From: Candidatus Binatus soli
GTDB taxonomy: Bacteria; Desulfobacterota; Binatia; Binatales; Binataceae
Reading direction: 5' to 3'
DNA length: 19,392 nucleotides
Assembly (NCBI GenBank): GCA_002479255.1
Contig: DLMJ01000003.1
Coordinates: 1 to 19,392 of the forward strand
A model generated the notes under the pieces. It made no database searches, was not told where the DNA came from, and worked only from the letters and a program-made list of their open reading frames with translations. Positions 15,882 through 19,392 of this stretch are shown piece by piece. Each line of letters starts with the position of its first letter. Within the stretch, counting starts at the first letter, position 1. The position numbers and the translations under genes are program-made.

Positions 15882-16853
15882 ATGCGGATTCTGGAAGAAG
15901 GCAAAGCCGACTATCTGAAAGTCGATCCCGACGGTTATCGGGCGAGCGTGCGGGACCATAAACCACACCAGATGGTCTCGAAGTTGATGACTCACAAAGA
16001 GGCGGTCGAGCGCTTCGTACGCGACGGCGACTACCTCGCATACGACTGCAACTACTTTCAGCGAGGACCGTCGTCGCTGATTCGCGAGATCATCCGCCAG
16101 CGCAAAAAAAATCTATGGCTGTGCGGCAAGTTCACCTATGTCGCATGCGCGCTGCTGGTCGAAGCAGGATGCGCCGATCGGATCGACATCGGGTTCATCG
16201 GCTTCGGCCCGTGGATCGCGCGCGCGGTGCGCGAAAAGAAGTGCACCATCTACGAGTACTCCAATGCGGTGATAACGCTGCGCCTCAAGGCCGGTGCGAT
16301 GGGGCTACCCTTCATGCCGGCGCGCAGCTTCGGCGGGACCGACGGGTTTCAGCATTCGGGTTGCAAAATCGTCGAGGACCCCTTCACCGGAAAACCGGTT
16401 CTCCTGGTCCCGGCGCTCAATCCCGATGTCTCGATCATTCACGTTCATCAGGCGGATGAGTTCGGTAACGCGCGCGTCTTCGGCACCGGCATCGCGCACG
16501 CGGAATGTGCGCTCGCGTCGAAGCGAGTGATCGTGTCCGCCGAAGAGATCGTCGCGACGGACGAGTTCCGGCGCGATCCGGCTAGCACCTCGATCGCGCA
16601 CTTCACCGTGGACGCGGTCGTGCACGCCCCATTCGGCGCCTACCCGGGAACGGTGCAGGGATACTACGCGTCGGATCCGATGGGAGTCATCGAAGCGATG
16701 GGCGCGATGTTCCGCGGCGATTTTACCGAGTACCTCAAGAAACATGTGTATTCCGTGCAATCGCACGATGAGTACCTGCAGAAAGTGGTGGGAACCGAAA
16801 AACTGGCCGAGATTCGCCGGCGCGAAACCATCCGGGAGGGCTATGCCTCGTGA
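15882..16853 (+). CDS. Class I CoA-transferase family, subunit A (IpdA/GctA-like)
   Basis: The 323-aa alpha subunit of a two-subunit enzyme. Family features are EYSNAVITLRLKAGAMGLPFMPAR, SFGGTD and NPDVSIIHVHQADEFGN. Glu125 in the EYSNA segment may correspond to the functional Glu reported for IpdA, allowing for an N-terminal extension here. The family includes glutaconate CoA-transferase and IpdAB, the latter described as a hydrolase that opens a ring in steroid catabolism, and the two roles cannot be separated from sequence alone. GGGAGAA lies about 10 nt before the ATG. The end overlaps subunit B by four bases (GTGA), so translation is coupled and the proteins should form a complex. Confidence 0.85.
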   Translation: MRILEEGKADYLKVDPDGYRASVRDHKPHQMVSKLMTHKEAVERFVRDGDYLAYDCNYFQRGPSSLIREIIRQRKKNLWLCGKFTYVACALLVEAGCADRIDIGFIGFGPWIARAVREKKCTIYEYSNAVITLRLKAGAMGLPFMPARSFGGTDGFQHSGCKIVEDPFTGKPVLLVPALNPDVSIIHVHQADEFGNARVFGTGIAHAECALASKRVIVSAEEIVATDEFRRDPASTSIAHFTVDAVVHAPFGAYPGTVQGYYASDPMGVIEAMGAMFRGDFTEYLKKHVYSVQSHDEYLQKVVGTEKLAEIRRRETIREGYAS

Positions 16854-17689
16854 GCACTCCAGCTACCGACTTCAATGAGCGCGAATTCGTCATCTGTCAG
16901 ATCTCGCGCCTGGTCGACGACAAGTACATCTACTGGGTTGGCGGCGGCGGCGAGCCGATGAACTCGGTGCTGCTCGCCAAGCGAATGAGCGCGCCCAACC
17001 TTCAGTACCTGACCGAGGATGGGTGCGTCGGGCCCGAGGCCCGGGTGCCGTTCGATCCCCTGATGACGATGATCGCCTCGCCCGCCAATTATCGCGCACT
17101 TCAGTGGGGGACGATGAATTACGCGGCCGACCTCGCGCAACTCGGCTACGTCGATTACGGCATCCTCGCGACTCTTCAAGTCGATCGCTACGGAAACATC
17201 AATTCCACCGTGGTCGGCAAATACGAAGGCGGCGAGGGACGGCGCTTCGGGGGCCCCGGCGGCGCCGACAGCATCGCAGCGCTCGCATGGCGCACAATCC
17301 TGGTCACCGATCAGCAAAAGCGCAAATTCGTCGAGCGCGTGGACTTCATTTCGTCGCCGGGGTTTCTCGATGGTCCGGGCGCCCGCGAGCGCCACGGCCT
17401 TCCACCCGGGACCGGCCCATGGCGGGTTTACACGCCGTGGGCGATGTTCGGGTACGGAGCCGATTGTCAGCTCATGCTGCAGGGAATCGCGCCCTTCGTC
17501 ACGCTCGAACAGCTGCTCGAGGAAATGAGCTTCAAGCCCGCGATCGCTCCCAAGCTCGAGATTCTCGAAGTGCCGACCGAAGAGGAGCTCATGATTTTGC
17601 GCACGCAAATCGACGTGGGAGGTCAGGTCACGGACCGCGGGCGATGGATCGAATTAAAGGATGGGAAGTACCGCTTCGCCACTCCGTAG
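16850..17689 (+). CDS. Class I CoA-transferase family, subunit B (IpdB/GctB-like)
   Basis: The 279-aa beta subunit, starting at GTG inside the last codon and stop of subunit A. YWVGGGGEPMNSVLLAKRM, YLTEDGCVGPEA, YVDYGILATLQVDRYGNIN and GGPGGADSIAALAW match the beta fold. Glu56 in TEDGCVG lies at the depth of the catalytic Glu54 of glutaconate CoA-transferase, so covalent transferase chemistry is not excluded. With subunit A it would move CoA from, or hydrolyse, a catabolic intermediate. It is the last gene of this operon, and a hairpin lies 117 bp downstream. Confidence 0.85.
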   Translation: MSTPATDFNEREFVICQISRLVDDKYIYWVGGGGEPMNSVLLAKRMSAPNLQYLTEDGCVGPEARVPFDPLMTMIASPANYRALQWGTMNYAADLAQLGYVDYGILATLQVDRYGNINSTVVGKYEGGEGRRFGGPGGADSIAALAWRTILVTDQQKRKFVERVDFISSPGFLDGPGARERHGLPPGTGPWRVYTPWAMFGYGADCQLMLQGIAPFVTLEQLLEEMSFKPAIAPKLEILEVPTEEELMILRTQIDVGGQVTDRGRWIELKDGKYRFATP

Positions 17690-17803
17690 TTCATTTCGTC
17701 CGCGGCCGCTGAATCTTCAGAACACAGATCGACCCGGAGATTTGGTCAATCATTTGGACAGCGCGTGTTTTGCGGAGCTCAGTCACCCCCTGCCGAAGGA
17801 AGT

Positions 17804-17826
17804 GTGAAACCCGCGGCGGGTTTCGC
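17804..17826. terminator. Hairpin in the long intergenic gap, possible terminator
   Basis: GTGAAACCCG (17804-17813) pairs with CGGGTTTCGC (17817-17826), a 10-bp stem with one G.U pair and a 3-nt loop. It lies between the CoA-transferase operon and the methyltransferase promoter. TAAAGG follows and no T run is present, so it may end the upstream operon inefficiently. The rest of 17690-18039 holds the promoter, operator and small frame listed separately, and I see nothing else in it. Confidence 0.5.
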
Positions 17827-17876
17827 TAAAGGTTGGCCGGATTGTCAGGAGAGGATGGTCGGGACAGCCGCGACCC

Positions 17877-17905
17877 TTGACAAGTGACTGACCGCCAGTC
17901 ATAAG
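17877..17905 (+). promoter_or_regulatory. Promoter of the methyltransferase gene
   Basis: TTGACA at 17877-17882 is a perfect -35 box. CATAAG at 17900-17905 follows with a 17-nt spacer and matches the -10 consensus at four of six positions. The 17-bp palindrome at 17885-17901 fills the spacer, so a bound repressor would block RNA polymerase. Confidence 0.7.
17885..17901. promoter_or_regulatory. TetR operator upstream of the methyltransferase gene
   Basis: TGACTG-ACCGC-CAGTCA is a perfect 6-bp inverted repeat with a 5-bp spacer. Read on the other strand, the TetR upstream region carries the same site with one base changed (16 of 17 identical). Location in the promoter spacer supports repression. 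Confidence 0.75.
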
Positions 17906-17912
17906 CTCAAGT

Positions 17913-18014
17913 ATGGACTCCATATCTGCCGGCAAACAAATGCAGCAGCTCCTTCCTGGGCGAGCCCGTTCGCGGCCCGATCGGTCACGACGCCGCACCA
18001 CAGAGGCCGCCTGA
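17913..18014 (+). CDS. Possible small leader ORF (33 aa)
   Basis: ATG 17913 opens a 33-codon frame (begins MDSISAGKQMQQLL, Arg-rich later) that closes at TGA 18012-18014, 25 bp before the methyltransferase ATG. It has no ribosome site. The ATG lies about 7 nt after the predicted -10, so a transcript could start at or just before it and be leaderless. It may equally be untranslated leader. Confidence 0.25.
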   Translation: MDSISAGKQMQQLLPGRARSRPDRSRRRTTEAA

Positions 18015-18039
18015 CGCCGGCGGATTGGAGAGTACAGAT

Positions 18040-18612
18040 ATGAAGATGACAGCATTTGAGAAGTACTTCGTAAACAGACCCAGTCATACACGCACGGTCG
18101 CCGCTCGCGCGCGGGAACTGCTGGGCCATATTAACTACCAGCTTGGGTGGCGATACCTGGACGTGGGATGCGGCGTCGGCGCTGCCGCCTGTGAGATTGC
18201 TGGCGCGAGCAATCTGGAGGTCACGGGGGTCGATATCGATCCGAAACAAATCGAGGCCGCCAGAGCCGGATCGGCGCGCCCGAATCTGCACTTCAGGGTA
18301 ATGGATGCGACCAGGTTGGATTTTCCCGACGGCCAGTTTGATATTGTTGCAACCAGCATGGTTACCCATCACATCCCCAAATGGGAGCGAGCTCTCGACG
18401 AGATGGTGCGCGTGTTACGAACCGGAGGCTACCTGATCTACAGCGATAAGGTGTTTCCGCACTGGTTGGCCAGGATCATCCGCCTCTTTCGCTTGATGGG
18501 GTTTCCGTCGACAACCGCACTGGAGTCCATGGCTGCCAGCGCCGCGTTAGTCAAGGTCCACCAGGTGCAGCGGTCCGGCGAAGTGGACGTCATCTGGCTC
18601 AGGAACGGCTGA
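18040..18612 (+). CDS. Class I SAM-dependent methyltransferase
   Basis: A 190-aa methyltransferase with a Methyltransf_11-like core. Motif I is LDVGCGVG, with Asp41 to Gly47. The acidic motif II residue is Asp65 in VTGVDIDP. The later motif MDATRLDFPDGQFDIVATS and MVRVLRTGGYLIYSDK complete the fold. The product is short, so it has little room for a separate substrate domain. GGAGAG lies 7 nt before ATG 18040. A TTG at 18025 overlaps the ribosome site and is unlikely. The substrate is unknown. The TetR operator in its promoter suggests it is induced by the TetR ligand, as when a toxic compound is inactivated. It converges on tetR with a 14-bp overlap of the coding ends. Confidence 0.85.
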   Translation: MKMTAFEKYFVNRPSHTRTVAARARELLGHINYQLGWRYLDVGCGVGAAACEIAGASNLEVTGVDIDPKQIEAARAGSARPNLHFRVMDATRLDFPDGQFDIVATSMVTHHIPKWERALDEMVRVLRTGGYLIYSDKVFPHWLARIIRLFRLMGFPSTTALESMAASAALVKVHQVQRSGEVDVIWLRNG

Positions 18613-19276
18613 GGACCCGGCGACTACCGGCTTGCGGCGGCAGACCGATGGCATTGCGCACAATCCTCTGACTCAAACGAATCGCGGCCTCGTGATCGGA
18701 CCGTCGGTTGCCCACGATGTGGTCCACCATTCCATGGAGCGCGTAAAACAGAAAAACCGAGACGAGCTCGGAACTTTCGACGCGCCATGCTCGCGCCGCA
18801 GAGCCCGCGCGGATTAGCTCCGCAAGCTCCAGGACGGCTGCGTTCTGCGCCTTCGAACCATGCCCTTGCTGGCCGGTATGGAAGAGAACGTCATGTAGCT
18901 TCACGTGGTCCAGATAGTAGCGTATTCCGCCTTCCACCCACGCGTCCAAGCGACCTGCCCAGTCCGTAGCCGGGACCCGTGTTGCGAGAGCTTCAATTCG
19001 CCCCCGGGAACCCTCAATGAAGCGGTCGCGAAGCGCTGCAAGCAGAGCTTCCTTGGAATCGAAATAGAGATAAAAGGTTCCTTTGGCGACTCCCGCTTTG
19101 TGGGTGATGTCTTCGATCGTCGTGGCTGCGAAGCCTTGCTGGACAAAGGTCCGTTCCCCGGCATCCATGAGATCACGTCGGCGAATGTCAGACGCCTTGG
19201 TCCGTGTGGCAACCGTGCGCCGGGATAAACTCTCCACTTTTCGCCGAGCTGGTGTTCGCTTTTCAGCTTCTCGCAT
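18599..19276 (-). CDS. TetR-family transcriptional regulator
   Basis: A 225-aa repressor. The N-terminal helix-turn-helix is clear: AGERTFVQQGFAATTIEDITHKAGVAKGTFYLYFDSKEALL, with recognition helix near residues 62-72. The first 30 residues are an Arg/Lys-rich extension before the usual domain. The C-terminal half is the ligand-binding and dimer region. It ends within the last 14 bases of the methyltransferase on the opposite strand. A shared 17-bp palindrome lies in both its own promoter and the methyltransferase promoter, so autoregulation and control of the neighbour are likely. The ligand is unknown. GGGGAGA lies about 14 nt before the ATG, a long spacing. Confidence 0.88.
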   Translation of the reverse strand: MREAEKRTPARRKVESLSRRTVATRTKASDIRRRDLMDAGERTFVQQGFAATTIEDITHKAGVAKGTFYLYFDSKEALLAALRDRFIEGSRGRIEALATRVPATDWAGRLDAWVEGGIRYYLDHVKLHDVLFHTGQQGHGSKAQNAAVLELAELIRAGSAARAWRVESSELVSVFLFYALHGMVDHIVGNRRSDHEAAIRLSQRIVRNAIGLPPQAGSRRVLSRS

Positions 19277-19326
19277 TCGTGATTCTCATCTCTCCCCGAT
19301 TCGCCGGGAAATGAACTCAAAAACCG

Positions 19327-19356
19327 ATAGTGACTGGCGTTCAGTCAATCTGTCAA
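19327..19356 (-). promoter_or_regulatory. Promoter of the TetR gene
   Basis: On the minus strand TTGACA (19356-19351) is followed after 18 nt by CACTAT (19332-19327), a three-of-six match to the -10 box. The layout repeats that of the methyltransferase promoter, with the palindrome in the spacer. Confidence 0.55.
19331..19347. promoter_or_regulatory. TetR operator upstream of the TetR gene
   Basis: On the minus strand TGACTG-AACGC-CAGTCA, a perfect 6-bp inverted repeat with a 5-bp spacer. It differs from the site at 17885-17901 at one spacer position. It lies between the -35 and -10 boxes of the tetR promoter. Confidence 0.75.
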
Positions 19357-19374
19357 TCCTTGCTTACCTGCTAG

Positions 19375-19392
19375 GGAACCTCTGCATAAGTT
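19375..19392 (+). mobile_element. Partial insertion-sequence end (IS5-like terminal inverted repeat), right edge
   Basis: After CTAG at 19371-19374 the sequence reads GGAACCTCTGCATAAGTT and leaves the window. The first 12 bases match the inverted copy at the left edge, after which the two differ, as expected for the two non-identical ends of one IS. It lies about 20 bp from the -35 box of the TetR promoter. Confidence 0.5.

Noticed and set aside
1..19392. CRISPR array, rRNA or prophage structural genes
   Set aside because: No regularly spaced short repeats, no rRNA-like sequence and no phage gene motifs were seen on either strand.

Overview
The window reads as a high-GC bacterial chromosomal segment, probably a complete metagenomic contig, because both ends stop a few bases inside what look like two ends of one insertion sequence. 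The gene content is acyl-CoA ligase, acyl-CoA dehydrogenase, nitroreductases, a CoA-transferase/hydrolase pair, an acetoacetate-decarboxylase-like protein and an FTR1-like permease. This suggests an uncultured soil or sediment heterotroph that works on CoA thioesters. A Binatota/Desulfobacterota_B-like organism is my guess, with low confidence, because nothing here fixes taxonomy. No rRNA, complete tRNA or CRISPR array is visible.

Layout. 1-1220: an IS5-like end, then a single PD-(D/E)XK (NucS/DUF91-like) nuclease gene held between two 91-bp direct repeats. Each repeat is bounded by CTAG. 1271-5025: a three-gene operon of acyl-CoA ligase, nitroreductase and acyl-CoA dehydrogenase. 5220-7470: an FTR1-like permease with an altered second motif, then a CBS/ACT-like regulator coupled to a nicotinamidase. 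7730-12612: a divergent lipoprotein gene, an alpha-glucan phosphorylase with a DUF3417 domain, a strong hairpin and a TPR protein. 12797-17689: an acetoacetate-decarboxylase-like protein, an SDR on the opposite strand, a second nitroreductase, an unknown 118-aa protein and a two-subunit class I CoA-transferase family enzyme (IpdAB/GctAB type). 17877-19356: a methyltransferase and a convergent TetR regulator whose promoters carry the same 17-bp palindrome. 19371-19392: the second IS end.

How the genes fit. The two catabolic clusters are tied by paralogous nitroreductases that share an unusual conserved C-terminal tail. Together they look like parts of one CoA-thioester route: ligation, dehydrogenation, reduction or oxidation by a flavin enzyme, then CoA transfer or hydrolytic C-C cleavage, with decarboxylase-like and SDR steps. 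The substrate is not known. The TetR/methyltransferase pair is a self-contained regulatory module with operators in the -35/-10 spacer of both promoters. The repeat-bracketed nuclease has lower GC than its surroundings by eye and looks acquired.
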